Positions 13,140 to 25,040 of a DNA stretch of 64,000 bases are shown piece by piece; positions within the stretch are counted from its first letter, which is position 1, and each line of letters starts with the position of its first letter. Source of the stretch: Nelumbo lutea (Eukaryota; Streptophyta; Magnoliopsida; Proteales; Nelumbonaceae); NCBI GenBank assembly GCA_022828595.1, contig JAKGHH010000002.1, positions 106,513,254 through 106,577,253 on the forward strand, in the 5' to 3' direction. A program made the position numbers and the translations under genes. Under the pieces are notes generated by a model. The model saw only the letters and a program-made list of their open reading frames with translations. It was not told the origin of the DNA and ran no database searches.

Positions 13140-13326
13140 TTGTTTTTATTTTAGAAAATAGAATTTTGTTGGTTTAGAAACATGTCTTATCTTTACAAAA
13201 AAAATTAACTCGTTTTTCCCATCTGAAAACAAAAACAAAGTCAAGGAACATGTTTTTGTTTTTCTTGCTGATGTGGCAATTTTAGAAACAAATGAAAATA
13301 AAACCAATCATGTTGTCAAACGCCCC
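13140..13326. repeat. AAAACAAAACCAATCAT-type repeat
   Basis: This repeat contains a GATGTGGCAATTTT-type core followed by AAAACCAATCATGTTGTCAA and ACGCCCC. Related ends occur near 11420-11512, 26680-26785, 34020-34130 and 41460-41697. It looks like a non-autonomous transposon whose end reads about TTGTCAAACACCCC. Confidence 0.45.
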
Positions 13327-13363
13327 TTCTGTTTTTTCATTTAGCATTTATAGTTACATTCAA

Positions 13364-13632
13364 GGTTTTTAAAATTGAATCGGACAACGAACCAGTCAGG
13401 GATCCGGTTCCCAGATCGAACAGTCCAACTGTTCGAACCAAACAGACGGCCTGTTCTAACAAAAAAAAAATAAAAAATAGCCAAACTGTTGGATGATTCA
13501 AACAATTCAAGCGCTCGAATCAATGATTTACTGACCAAATCAATGGTTTTTGACAAAATAACAATTTTAAATTTAAATGAAATCAGTCATCTGACGGATT
13601 CCAGATTTTTCTGATCTGGTCCGATTTGAAAA
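13364..13632 (+). repeat. GGTTTT-TIR MITE-like element, copy 2
   Basis: It starts GGTTTTTAAAATTGAATCGG and ends GGTCCGATTTGAAAAT, so the ends are inverted repeats. The body contains CAGTCCAACTGTTCGAACC and CTGACCAAATCAATGGTTTT, shared with the other copies. It is 269 bp long without an ORF. Confidence 0.65.
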
Positions 13633-14149
13633 TAATTGCATTGAGACGTTATCATTGGCTCCTAGGGCATTTAGCTTTTCCGATCGAATTACTCAATTAG
13701 ATGGATGATAATGAACATGCCATTTCCTCTCATGGCTCCCTTTGTGGGCAATGCAGTTACATTTTTATTAGTATATAAATGAAAAGTGCCTAATATTCAC
13801 TTGTATTTTTGCTTTGGACTTTACCTAAATTTGCTTCAGAGTATATTTCACTTCAAACAAACAAAATCAAGTAAAGCCTAAAACACAGAAAATTAGTATT
13901 TGCACTCAATTCATTATTAAATGCAAACCTTAGCCTTTCGGCTCATGGTTGCTGATGTCATAAGTAGTAAGTAGTGGGCAACTTACCAAATTTTATGAAA
14001 GGTGTATGGCCATAAACGTGAGCTTTATAATAAAGTTTGAATCTCAAACTTACACTGTAGGATTATACTTTTACACCAATTGACAAAAGCAACTAGACAT
14101 TAAATTATAATTATAAAGAAAAAAACAATAACTAAACGACCTAAACTCC

Positions 14150-14430
14150 CAGTTAGTGAAGTCTGACCGTTCGAATCGGTTAGGGGTTTGGTTTCCAGGT
14201 CGAACAGTTTGATTGTTCGAATTGAATGGATGATTTGTTCTGATAAAAAAATAAAAACTGGTCAAACTATTAAATGATTTGAACGATTAACTGCTTGGAT
14301 CAGTGGTTTATTGACCAAATCAACGGTTTTGGGAGAATAATGACTCTTCTGTGATAAAACGAAATCAGTCACTTGACCAGTTCCCGGTTTTTCCGGTCTG
14401 ATCTTCCAGTGCAGTTCGATTTTGAAAACC
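14150..14430 (+). repeat. GGTTTT-TIR MITE-like element, copy 3
   Basis: The right end GTTCGATTTTGAAAACC is well kept and the left end is eroded. The body matches copy 2 closely, for example TTGACCAAATCAACGGTTTT. Around 14510-14655 a separate repeat rich in GGAATCGGAATGG follows, similar to 26157-26455. Confidence 0.6.
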
Positions 14431-15119
14431 ATGATATATAGTACAAAATTCCTTTTAATTTCCCTTAACAAATGAAATTTGGTCGAAATTTTTTCTATCA
14501 AATCAAATATAAGAGCTTGTTTTAGTTCATGGAAATAAAGGGTTTAGAATTAGAATCGGAATGGGCCACTTTCTTGGCGAAATGGCGTTCCCACCATTCC
14601 ATTCAATTCCAATCCTCATTCTGATTTCTGTCTGAATCGAACAAACTATAAGAATAAATCATTTGTGTCTGATATGTGGTTGAGGTCCCATCTTTCGGAT
14701 GCATGTCTGGACACGCAGAGAGAGCCCTTTTGAAAGCCCAGGCTGTTGAACATGGAAAGTCAGAATTTCTTCTCATATCTCTATCGTCTCGGCATATTTT
14801 CTTACCAAAGCCACAAGTTTGGACTGTCTAAAAACGCCCATTAACCAAGGAAGTATACAGGGCTATCAACGGATACTGATAATCCGAAACCCAATCTGCC
14901 AATTCAATTATTTCGGATTCGGATGATCATTTTACATAATGAGACTGGATTTGGATTTAACTCATTATCTCTAATCCAATTAAAATTCGAATCCAGACAG
15001 CTTAATCTCCTGATCTCATAGTTGAAAATGAACTAGGTGCTAGTTCAAATTATGAATGATTAACTCATTGTTTCTTGGGGGTATTCAATACTATATGTGT
15101 TTAGGATTAAAGCTCGTTT

Positions 15120-15425
15120 GTAACTCTTTGGATGTATAGTTCAATCAGGCAAATAAGTTGATTGATTTTCTTGCTAACGCTGGGATTGATGATATATAAT
15201 GTTATGACTGATAAAAATTTTACAAAATTGGTTCTAAAGATAGAATTGGTCTCCCTAATTTGCGGGTCAGATGGTAGTATTAGTTGTGTTTGCTTTGTCC
15301 TATTATTTTTATTTCTTCCTTTTGTTTGATTATTGGGCGTGTGTTAAGGGATCTATGTCCTCCCTTGTTATAATGTGATTTATTAACTTGATTTAATAAA
15401 TTTTTAAGGTGGTCGCCCCTCCACC
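15120..15425 (+). mobile_element. Degraded L1-type LINE 3' end
   Basis: The reading GTTGATTGATTTTCTTGCTA gives LIDFLAN, a motif typical of the last part of the LINE RNase H. A non-coding tail ends in TTTTTAAGGTGGTCGCCCCT, closely like the tail of the LINE ending at 32847 (ACTTAAGGTGGCTGTCCCTC). Stop codons abound and no poly(A) remains. Confidence 0.45.
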
Positions 15426-15819
15426 TGCAATAAAGTTTGGGTGTGTGTATTGATTTAATATAAAAAATTAAATAATTATCTATAAATATAAAATATATAA
15501 TTTAATATGTTATACTATTTATAAATTAGTATATATATATATAACAAATTATAATTTATATTTATGTTAATTTATTATATATAAGTTAAAATGAGATTAA
15601 CTTTCTATTTTCCCTTTATTTAAAAAAAATGAAACGGAGATGGATTAAAAATCTAATCCGAATCCAGCCCTATTACACCCTACATATATACCTAACCTTG
15701 TTTGTTTCGTTCAGGAATAAGGATCCTCTAAAAGAGTCAATCCCTTTAATCAAGACTAATACAATACTTCCCTTTTGGTATTCTTCATCATCATCATCAT
15801 CAGCCATATATATATACCT

Positions 15820-18515
15820 TATCCCAATTATTGACCATGTTCTGTCAATCCACTCTATCATTATCAGGAGAAAACAATTTTTATCACCGATCGCAGTCTA
15901 TATTGCTACAAACTGATGCCTTTCGGCCTCAAGCATGCCAGTGCCACTTATTAGTGACTAGTGAATGAGGTATTAAAAGATCAGCTCGACCAAAACATGG
16001 AAGCCTTACGTCGACGATATGCTCATGAAGAGCAAGAAGGTCGAGCACCACCTTACCAACTTAAAGGAAGTCTTCGACACCCTCAAGAAGTATAAGATGA
16101 AGCTGAACCCAACCAAATGTGCTTTCGGGGTTGGCTCCGGTAAATTCCTGGGGTTCATGGTGACATAGAGGGGGATTGAAGCCAACCCAAAAAAAATACA
16201 AGCCATCCTCGATATGCAATCGCCCCAGTCTCACAAAGAAGTGCAACGACCTACCGGCAAAGTAGCCGCCCTCAGTAGGTTCATGTCCAAATCCGTGGAC
16301 CAGTGCCTGCCCTTCTTCAAAGCCCTTAATCAACCGAAGAACTTCCAATGGACTGAGGAATGCGAACGGTCCTTTCAAGAACTGAAGCAGTACTTGAGCT
16401 CTCCGCCTGTCCTCACCAAACCGAGCCCCGAGGATGAGCTACTACTCTACCTCTTAGCTGGGTATGAGGTCAGCAACTCGGTGCTGGTCAAGGAGGAAGA
16501 TCGGGTATAGAGGTCGATCTACTATACCAGCAAGGTCCTCAGCAACGCAGAAACCCGATACTCCAACTTGGAGAAAATGGCCCTAGCATTGGCCACCTCA
16601 ACCAGAAAGCTCAGGCCATATTTCTAGGTCTACATTATCCGAGTGCTCACTGACCTGCCCCTCATGTAGGTTCTCCAAAGGCCGGAGGCATCTAGCCACC
16701 TAATCAAGTGAAGTGTAGAGCTGAGTGAGTTTAACATCGAGTATGCACCCCATCCCGTGATCAAGGCCCGGTCTTTGGCAGACTTCATTTCCGAGTGTAC
16801 GTTTACTTCCGAGGATCCAGCCCCACCGCCACAAGTATGGACTTTGCACGTGGATGGCTCATCGAATCGGCATGGTAGCAGGGCTGGCTTCATCCTCCTT
16901 GGCCCAGATGACACAGTGTTAGAACACACTCTCAGGTTAAAGTTTAAAGCATCCAATAACAAGGTTGAGTATAAGGCATTGATCACCGGACTTCGCCTCG
17001 CCCTAGACCTGGGAGCTCGAAGAATAGAAGCCTTCAACAACACTCAGCTGGTAGTCAACCAGATCCACAGCCAGTTTGAAATGTGAATGCCCACAATGGT
17101 GAGCTATCTATAGAAGATGCAAGAGCTCGTCCACTGGCTCGAGCACTTCAACATCCAACAAATTCCTCGAGCTGAAAACATACGAGCCGATGCACTATCC
17201 AAGCTAGCTAGCTCTCCAAAAATCGACATCAACATGACAGTAAGGTTGGATACACTAGCCCAGCCGAGCATCGCGCTAACAACTCTCCTTATCCTCCCGG
17301 TACAACACAATCCATCCTGGATGGACCCCATTATGCAATACCTTCGGGAAGGCATACTTCTAGAAGATTGGATAGAAGCAAAGAGGTTACAACATAGATC
17401 AGCCCGGTATTGACTTATCCAAGGTCAGCTTTACCGCTGCTCACATACTCTCCCATACCTGAAGTGCCTCTCCCCAGCCAAAGCAGATTACATCCTCAAG
17501 GAGATCCACGAAGGCATTTGTGGAGACCACCCTAACACGGGCACCCTAGCTTACAAGGCACTTTGGCAAGGTTATTTTTTGCTAACGATGAAGCAAGATG
17601 CAGCCCAGTTCATTCAAAAATGTGACAGTTGTCCGCAACATGCCAATCTCCATCACCAGCCCGTAGTCCCCTTGAAGTCGATCACTAGCCTGTGGTCATT
17701 CGCACAGTGGGGCATGGACATCCTCTGTCCTTTCCCCACCACAGTTGCACAGAAGAAGTTCCTCCTGGTGGCAGTAAATTACTTCACCAAGTGGGTGAAA
17801 GCTGAGGCACTAGCACGCATTACTGAGCATAATGCCCGAAACTTTTTTTGGCGATGTATTGTCTACCAGTTCGATATTCTGCAGATTCTCATCACAAACA
17901 ATAGGACTTAATTCACTGATTGAAAGTTCGAGGCTCTTTGCACCGACCTGATATCATCCACCGAACCATCACTGTACATCGACCCCAAAGCAATGAGCAG
18001 ACAGAGGTGACCAACCAAACGTTATCGCATGGCTTGAAAACTTGGTTGGACCAGACCAAGGGAAGGTAGGTCGAGGAACTATTGAAAATACTTTGGGCAT
18101 ACAGAACTACTCCGTGGACAGCCACTAGAGAGACACCCTTTAGCCTAACCTACGAGGCCGAGGCCATGGTGCCCATAGAGATTGGCCCCCCAAGTCTCCG
18201 GACTGAGCTTTTTTATGAAGACCAGAATGATGAGGACCTCCACCCAAAGTTAAATCTGGTTGAAGAAGCCCAAGACTGTGCACATATCAAGATGGTGGCA
18301 TAGCAACAGAGGATGGTGAAGTACTATGATTCTAAAGTTAGAAGATGGGAGTTCTAAATAGGTGACTTCATCCTCCGCAAGGTCATTGTGCCCGCGCCCA
18401 AGAAAGGCAAGTTTAGACCAAATTGGGAGGGACTGTATAGAGTCACCAGAGTTCTTGGATCGAGCACCTACAGACTCGAATACCTCGATGGCCGTCCAAT
18501 ATTAAGGAGGTGAAA
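15820..18515 (+). pseudogene. Decayed Ty3/gypsy pol (RT, RNase H, aRNase H, integrase)
   Basis: The RT segment has LYCYKLMPFGLKHASATY followed by a stop, then YVDDML near 16008-16025 reached only after a one-base frameshift. RNase H shows YYTSKVLSNAETRYSNLEKM near 16525-16580. The second RNase H starts LHVDGSSNRHGSRAGFILL near 16843. Integrase has its zinc-binding HHCC part near 17500-17640 (HEGICGDHP, then CDSCPQH) and GMDI for the first catalytic Asp. The second catalytic block reads LITNNRT, where ISDNGTQF is usual, so the second Asp is gone. At least ten stops interrupt the frame. Confidence 0.85.
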
Positions 18516-19189
18516 CACAGTGAATCTTTGAATGTACTATCAGTAGTTTGATGATCAATGAAGGATGTTTTACCCGAGTCATCCGTTTGATTGTCCATCA
18601 CACCGCACATGCACACACCGTGCAGAACATGACACTACACACACATCACATGAACCATACTACACTCACCTCACGACACATACACCATGCAACACGTGCA
18701 TAGCTCGACACGATGCACTGACTCAGTTGATCTTCGAACGACCTGAGCCCATGACACATAGCTTGGCGGTGCACCGCCGACCAAGCAACTTGACTCGGTT
18801 GTTGACGACCTGAGCCTAAGGTGGAGAAGAATGCCCCTGCCCATCAAGGTCTGAGGGCATTCATCAAACTCCATTCGCCCACCATAGCTAGCCAAGGAAC
18901 GACCAACCCTCGAAGAGCCCTAAAAGCTCCTAAGACCAGAAACTGAGCATCCCAAAGATGAAAGCTCAAAATGTACTTCGGCCCTACTAGCCAAAGACTG
19001 AAGGTCTCAGTCAACCCCAGACCTCGGCCAAGGTAAGACCAAGGAACCCAAAAAACAATACACACACACACACACACACACAAGTTTAGAACGAAAAGTT
19101 TCATTAAGTTAAGCCATCAGTACAGTAGATTAAAGCTCGGCATACCGAGCCATTACAAGAACAAGAAAAACAAAGAACCCCATGGATAT
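18516..19189. other. Post-pol spacer of the gypsy element
   Basis: Non-coding spacer between pol and the antisense ORF. It contains an (AC)n microsatellite at about 19060-19082. The CA-rich ORF-like stretch around 18590-18720 has simple composition and no domain. Confidence 0.5.
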
Positions 19190-20996
19190 TCAATCCTTGG
19201 TAGGGGGATCAACGGCTTCGTCACCGTCCTCACCATCTTCACCATCCTCGTCCCCATCAACCTCCTCATCAACAAGATTGTCCGAAGTAGGTGGAGTGTC
19301 CAAGTCATACGCCTCCTAAGTTTGCACAATCTCGCTCAACTCTAGGCAATGACATAGAGCCCTCCTATGGAAGATGTTGAATCCAACCTCAAAGGAAGCA
19401 GAGGCAAACTGGTCCATCTCTTATAGGAGCTTCACCGAGGCCTTGTATCGATCTACCGCCTCCTTAGCAGTCTCTTGCCTTAGCCACTCCTTCTCCGCCT
19501 TTAGCTCGGCAATCTCGTTCCTTAGACCACACACTATGTTCGCCTACTCAACCAACTGGGTCTTTAGCTCGGCCACCTCCTCCAGCGTGGCTGACTACTC
19601 CACTACTGCCCGAAGCTCGGCCAACTGAGCCTTTTGTCGCAGGTACTCGAAGTGCTCCGTTTCACACATTCCCCACAAGTGCCAAAGATGGTCAACTAGA
19701 GCTATTGCCGAGCACGCGTTCTGTGAACAACAGAAGTATCCTTAGAATGAAGAAATCTACTTAAGAGCAACAAGAGTGAGTACGAGCTTACCTGAGTTGC
19801 TGCCCGAATGAGTGAACACTGCAAGGTGCCACTCCCAGTATTCCCGACCTTCTCAGATATGTTTGAATTGTTGCCCCCCACCTTAGTCTATGAAGAAAAG
19901 GCAGCTCAACAAACCTCCTCGGGATCCATGACAATGATGTCTTCATCATCATTTCCCCGCCACTGAACTCTTTCTTGGCGATGGGATGCCCTCTCAGAAG
20001 ACCTTGAAGGAGGAATTGCCTTAGGGCGGACCTATGGCTGTAAGCTAGCCCGGTTCTTCCTCTGCCAATTCTCCCTCACCCAACGTACAATCTCCTCCTC
20101 GTTCACCATCTCTACACCTGCACCACGAAAACATGACAATGAGTACAAGATCAAAGAAGTAAACAATATATAAGTAAGTGAAGCAATGAAAGGACAAACT
20201 GGCCACCTTTAATATTAACCCAACGAGCATCAACATCTCTGAGCATATGTACACAGCTATGTCTATCTCATGAATCATGCTCAGAGATGACCTCTCCTCC
20301 CAGGTGAGTGCAGACCATAAAGGTCACGACACTCTCATCCTCGGCTCTTGTAGCACGAACAGGAAGGGGAGGCCCCCGGGACAATTCACGAAGAAGAAAG
20401 TCTCCTTCCAATATTTCATAGAGGAAAGGGCCCCAACCAACAGTCTAATGTTCTTCGTAGTTGAGAAGTAATAATAGCCCTAGTGGTGAGGTTTGAGCTG
20501 AAGGAGGAAGCTCACCATACCTAGGGTCAACTCAATGTCACGAACTGCACAATAGGGCATAAGGCCGAACAAAAACCTAAAGGAGTTCAGCATCAGCTGC
20601 ACTGGCAACACTCGGTACCATCCTAGCACTCCCGACAATTCCTTCATCCAAAGGAAACCTTAGCTCAGCTTCCAAACTGTTCTCGTACACGCATCTCTCG
20701 TTGGGCCAAGCATCTGTTGCCATCTCTCCGAGATGCGAGCACCTCATCCGGAATTCCTCGGGGATGTTGTATATAGCTTGGATATGAGTCGTATCCCTAG
20801 GAATCAAGATGTAGGGTGTGGTCCCAAACCGATGACCAACCCGCAAGGGAAGCTCTACTTCTACCCTAAAGGGACCAACCTTGGCCTCCTCAACTTTGGC
20901 AGCCTCGAAATCCCCAACCTCCGACTCATAGTCAGATTCACTAGAACCCGAAGAAGAACCAAAAGTAGAAGAAGAATGGGAAGCTGAGGAAGACAT
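19190..20996 (-). pseudogene. Antisense ORF of the gypsy element, decayed
   Basis: Read on the minus strand from 20996, it starts MSSSASHSSSTFGSSSGSS (acidic, Ser-rich), then PLRVGHRFGTTPYILIPRD. After a frameshift near 20577 it runs into LMPYCAVRDIELTLGMVSFL and a GYYYFSTT/WKETFFFV segment. This resembles the domain annotated as a putative gypsy-type transposon domain (Pfam Transposase_28). The far part is Glu/Lys/Leu-rich with LEEVAELKTQLVE (coiled coil) and an acidic tail ending VDPPTKD before a stop at 19190-19192. Several stops and shifts break it. Its function in these elements is unknown. Confidence 0.65.
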
Positions 20997-22017
20997 CTTA
21001 CCGAACTTGAAGTTGAGGAATAAGAGCCAAGGCCGAGCAACACCAACAACAACTCATTGAGCAATCTGAGCAACTCCTCTCACAAAAGACAAAGGAGAAA
21101 GGCCCATCCACCCTTTCTTATAACCCCCAGGAACGTGAATCGGCGCTAGATCAATGGTAGGGATCAAGCACCACTCTGACGAAGCTCGGGAAGACCAATC
21201 GACGCGATCGTCACCGTGCACGCATAGCCTCGGGAACTGAAGTGACGATCTTGACAAGCAATGGTTAGGGCATTAATTTTCCCGGTTCGCCCTCCAGCAC
21301 CGCTCCAACCAACACCGCGGATGCCCGGGGTTCACCTAGGACCATCGGTCCAATTAACTCACTGGGTCTCCTCAGGACACCCAGTAGCAGATGCCAACTA
21401 AAGTAGGCCATGCCGTGCCTTAGCCGGACACTCCACTCTTCAACTTCGTTAACAAGTTCCTCAACCGAAGAATAGAGGCCCCGACTTCGTAGCTCAGCAC
21501 CTCCCTCGGTGCGTCATTGTCGAGCATCATGGAGGCCCCTGACTTTGGAGCTCAGCACCTTCCTCGGCATATCAGCACCTTCCTTGGCACTTGTCCGAAC
21601 TAGATGACTATGCAGCATTCAACCGAGGAATGAAGAGCACTTCCTCGGCACCATCAGGAAAACCTAGAGCTCGAAGCTCGGCCCAACACCTCGGTGCCCC
21701 GCTGAGGTACATGACCGCACAACACCTCGACCAAGCACTCCCCCTCCTTAGCTCTAGAACTAGGGGAGTGGTGTTCGGATTCCGAAGTTACAATCCTTGG
21801 AGTTCTACAACTAATGATTGAAAGATTCTTTGACCGCACCCCACATTGCCTGGACCTCAAATTCTAGCAAGTACCATGGAACATCAAGCAGACCAGACGC
21901 TCAACCAGACTTCAACTAAACTTCAACTTGGAGTTCCTCAGCCGAGGAAAAAAGCATCTTGCCACACGAAACCTTGGCTGAACACTTTGTGCCTTGACTT
22001 CAGAACTAGGGGAGTGG
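20997..22017. other. 3' untranslated spacer and polypurine tract of the gypsy element
   Basis: GC-rich spacer without coding sense, rich in CTCGG/ACCTCGG motifs. The segment GAACTAGGGGAGTGG|TGTTCGG occurs twice, ending at about 21771 and 22017. The second copy precedes the 3' LTR and fits a polypurine tract. The first is a local duplicate or remnant. Confidence 0.5.
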
Positions 22018-22621
22018 TGTTCGGGTCATGGATGAGCTGGTACAGAGAGACACATGGCTGCTTAGTCATCGCTTGATCAGCCCGACCACGTCAGCATAGC
22101 TCCGCTTGCTCTGTGGTATACATTGACTCTGTAGCCTAAGTTGGGCTACGCTATTACTGTGGCCCCCACCTTATCTTCTCAACCACGTTAACTACACGTC
22201 ACGTAGATAAGTGTAACTACGGATAAAGATGAATAAGGAAGACAACTTTGCCAAGGATTAGGACTCAATCCTAAATAACCCGGTGGTTGACCTCATCATA
22301 ATAACCCCGGAAGCCCAATCCGTTCAAGAAATGGATCTTCGACTGTAAAAAGGTATTCCATAAGGAATTCCAACTTCTAACACCCGTACTTTCTCTTTGC
22401 TTGGCCCAGAACTCTCCTTGCTCAAATTGACCTTCTGGTACCTCCTACTGACTTGAGCGTCGAAGTACCTACCCGGGGATAACTCCTCGGGCCTCTAACA
22501 TCTTTCTTAATCACAGGTCTTAAAGTGCAGCTCTGTCCTTCCACCTCGGCTCCGCCCTGTTGGCAAGGAATATCTAGTTGCTCTCCTCAGTTCATGTACC
22601 ACCTCGGATTGAGCAGCATCA
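22018..22621 (+). repeat. 3' LTR of the Tat-like gypsy element
   Basis: It starts TGTTCGGGTC directly after the purine tract TAGGGGAGTGG and ends GGATTGAGCAGCATCA, giving TG...CA ends and a 604-bp length. CTTGAGCGTCGAAG-type sequence near 22450 resembles plant gypsy LTR R regions. No 5' LTR remains for comparison, so the boundaries rest on end motifs only. Confidence 0.6.
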
Positions 22622-23307
22622 AAATCATTTTTTACTATTTCTATTTATGTTGTTGTTTTTGTCTATCTCTAGATCTTCTAATCCCTTCAAGTTGTAAGAA
22701 CTTCCCTTTTGATGATGGTTAATAAAATTTTAAGGTGTTTTAGATTAGGAGATTTTTATTGAACGTGCTTCAAGGAATAGGTCTTTGACCTTCTTTTAGG
22801 AACATCTCTCACTAACAACTTTGGGAGATATTCCCAATGCATGCTGAGATGTATATGTAGGACGTTTATGGGGCGCCCTATGTGGGACACATATGTGATC
22901 TCACCTGAAAGGAGATGGATTCCTAAACGAATGGGATAAATGAATTTGCCCCCTGTTATCTAGAGTAAAAGATGGTTAGGCAGGGAATCTCATGCGAAGT
23001 TTGGTGGAACGGATAAATGATTTGTTAAAATTAGAAACTCCTACCACTTATTCACTTGTGAAAGGAATCTTATTTGGTTTGGGTGATTAGGGGTTGGGGG
23101 AGGATGATGGATAGTAATAACTCTACGCCAGCCGCCTACCATCATCATCCAAGTTTTTTTCTCTATGAATATCTATGTTTTTAGAGAGAGATTTTAGGGT
23201 TTCTGTTTCAACTTTTAACTTTGTGTTCTGTATGTTCACTTTGTCTCTACCTATCCCTTGATGTATTTAATCTATAGTTATAATATCACAATTTAAGGTC
23301 ATATTAA
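22622..23307. other. Intergenic DNA with a possible LINE 3' tail
   Basis: Near 22690-22740 the sequence GATGATGGTTAATAAAATTTTAAGGTG resembles, in shorter form, the 3' tails of the LINEs ending near 15425 and 32847. No gene is seen in the remainder. Confidence 0.35.
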
Positions 23308-23587
23308 GGTTTTTAAAACCAATCTGCACAACAAACCAGTAAGGGGTTCGGTTTTCGGGTTGAACGGTCCAATTATTCAAATTGAATAGATGGCCTATTC
23401 TAACAAAAAAATATAAAAAATTAAAAAACCATCAAACTGTTGAACAGTCTAACAGTTTGAGTGGTTCAACTGCCCAAATCAACAGTTTTGTGGGGAATAA
23501 CGATTATGGGGTAAAATGGAACTGGTCACCTGACTGATTCCCAATTTTTTCGGTCTGACCGTTCGTTCCGGTCTGATTTTGAAAGCC
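23308..23587 (+). repeat. GGTTTT-TIR MITE-like element, copy 4
   Basis: It starts GGTTTTTAAAACCAATCTG and ends CCGGTCTGATTTTGAAAGCC. The body shares GGTTCGGTTTTCGGGTTGAA and CAACAGTTTTGTGGGGAATA with the family. It is about 280 bp and non-coding. Confidence 0.65.
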
Positions 23588-23787
23588 ATGTATCATATAA
23601 TATCAGCTAATGATACATAGAAGCTGAGATGGTTATTTGGTGTCCCTCCATATAATTGAAGCACAAGATAAATAAATCTGTGTAATTGCAGACTTTCCGT
23701 GCGATTAGATCAGTAGACCTCACATCAACCCTTGCTTAACTACGCCCCCTTCCTCCCCTAACAATTAAAAGAAAAGAAATCATATAG

Positions 23788-23880
23788 GGTCAGTTTGAAA
23801 GGAGTACAAACTAAAATATATGAAATGCAAAAATCTGTATTTTGTATTATTTTATATGTATTTATATTTATATTTGTATG
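23788..23880. repeat. Partial Tourist-like MITE (GTACTCCTTCC family)
   Basis: It starts GGGTCAGTTTGAAAGGAGTA and contains TTTGTATTATTTTATATGTA as in the copies at 28513-28751. The right terminal repeat is missing. Confidence 0.45.
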
Positions 23881-24518
23881 CCGCCAGAGATTAATGAACC
23901 AAAAAACCAACCATCTATTCCACCCATTGGCATCAGCGTGGTTGGTACTTGGTAGAGGAAACTAAGCAATCACTATTACATATTCTTTTATTTTTTTCTT
24001 TCGTATGGCTATCAAATTCTCGGGAACGAATTCGAAATGCTTTGAGCCATTACTTAATTAAGACTCTGAAATGTTCTTAATTAGAATAAATAGGAAGCAC
24101 CATTTTTATCCCTCCGAGGATCAGTTTTTTTTTTATCAGAAATCTTCGCCTGAGTTCAGGTTATGCCATCACTCGGTTTGACTTGGAGCAGTAACAAGGG
24201 GTGCAATTTGAGTACCCAATTTGAAGTATTTAGATTGAATTAAGTTGTTTTCGTAGCTTCATCAAATTGTTTTCAAGTATATCCTAATTTTTCTCCGAGA
24301 TGTATTCTGATACATCTATTAAAATTGTCTTTCGGATACACATGACATTTCTCCTGCTTTCAACTTTGGTTAGGAGTCATTTTAAAAATTATTTCACTTA
24401 TTCAACTAATATTTCTCGATAAAAGAATATGAATACATGAATTTACCAGGATAAATCATTTCCCCCCCCGGTTAAAACCTTCTTGTCTCATTTCTCTCCC
24501 CCCAAAAAAAAAATAAAA

Positions 24519-24563
<45 letters not shown>
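24519..24563. repeat. (TAA)n microsatellite
   Basis: About fifteen uninterrupted ATA/TAA triplets, next to an A/C-rich tract. Likely polymorphic. No gene is seen from 23881 to 24896 around it. Confidence 0.9.
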
Positions 24564-24564
<1 letters not shown>

Positions 24565-24896
24565 CTTTCTTCCTTTCTCGTCTTTTGTAGGAAAGAAAAC
24601 ATGAATATAAGAATTGCAATTGTTCAATCACATCACCCACCAATTCTTTCATTTCCCGACATTCTTAGCGGGTCAGATTATCTTTAAATTTCTATTTTTC
24701 CATATAATCGATCAAATAGTCGCTATCGATGGGTTTTTCGATTGTGACATATTAACACCTTACTTGTGCCGCCACTATAGAAAAATCCAATTTCAATTTT
24801 ATCCATGATAAAGAAGTTGGTCGACACAATATTCTAAAGATGACTAATATATTAAACAATTCCAAAACGAAAATACTAGAATTTTATAGATAAAAT

Positions 24897-25040
24897 GGTT
24901 ATTGCCTTGTTTACATGTAAAATAAAAGAACATGCGTAAATGCACTTATCCAGGTAAGTATTTCTCTAAAAATACTTACCTAGGTAGCTGCATTTATCCG
25001 AATAAATAACTTATCGAAAAGCGAACGAGACCTTAAACCA
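24897..25040. repeat. Palindromic repeat with CCAGGTAAGT core, copy 1
   Basis: The centre reads TGCACTTATCCAGGTAAGTA, a short loop, then TACTTACCTAGGTAGCTGCA, an imperfect hairpin. A related palindrome lies at 32920-33050, so this is a small dispersed MITE-like family. Confidence 0.5.

Larger units (their letters stand above)
15820..22621 (+). mobile_element. 5'-truncated Ty3/gypsy retrotransposon, Tat/Ogre-like
   Basis: The order is part of reverse transcriptase, RNase H, a second RNase H, integrase, a spacer with an antisense ORF, a polypurine tract and the 3' LTR. The gag, protease and 5' LTR are absent; similarity begins inside reverse transcriptase near 15820. A second RNase H plus an antisense ORF between pol and the 3' LTR is known for the Tat/Ogre branch of plant Ty3/gypsy elements. 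Many in-frame stops and frameshifts make it inactive. Confidence 0.8.
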
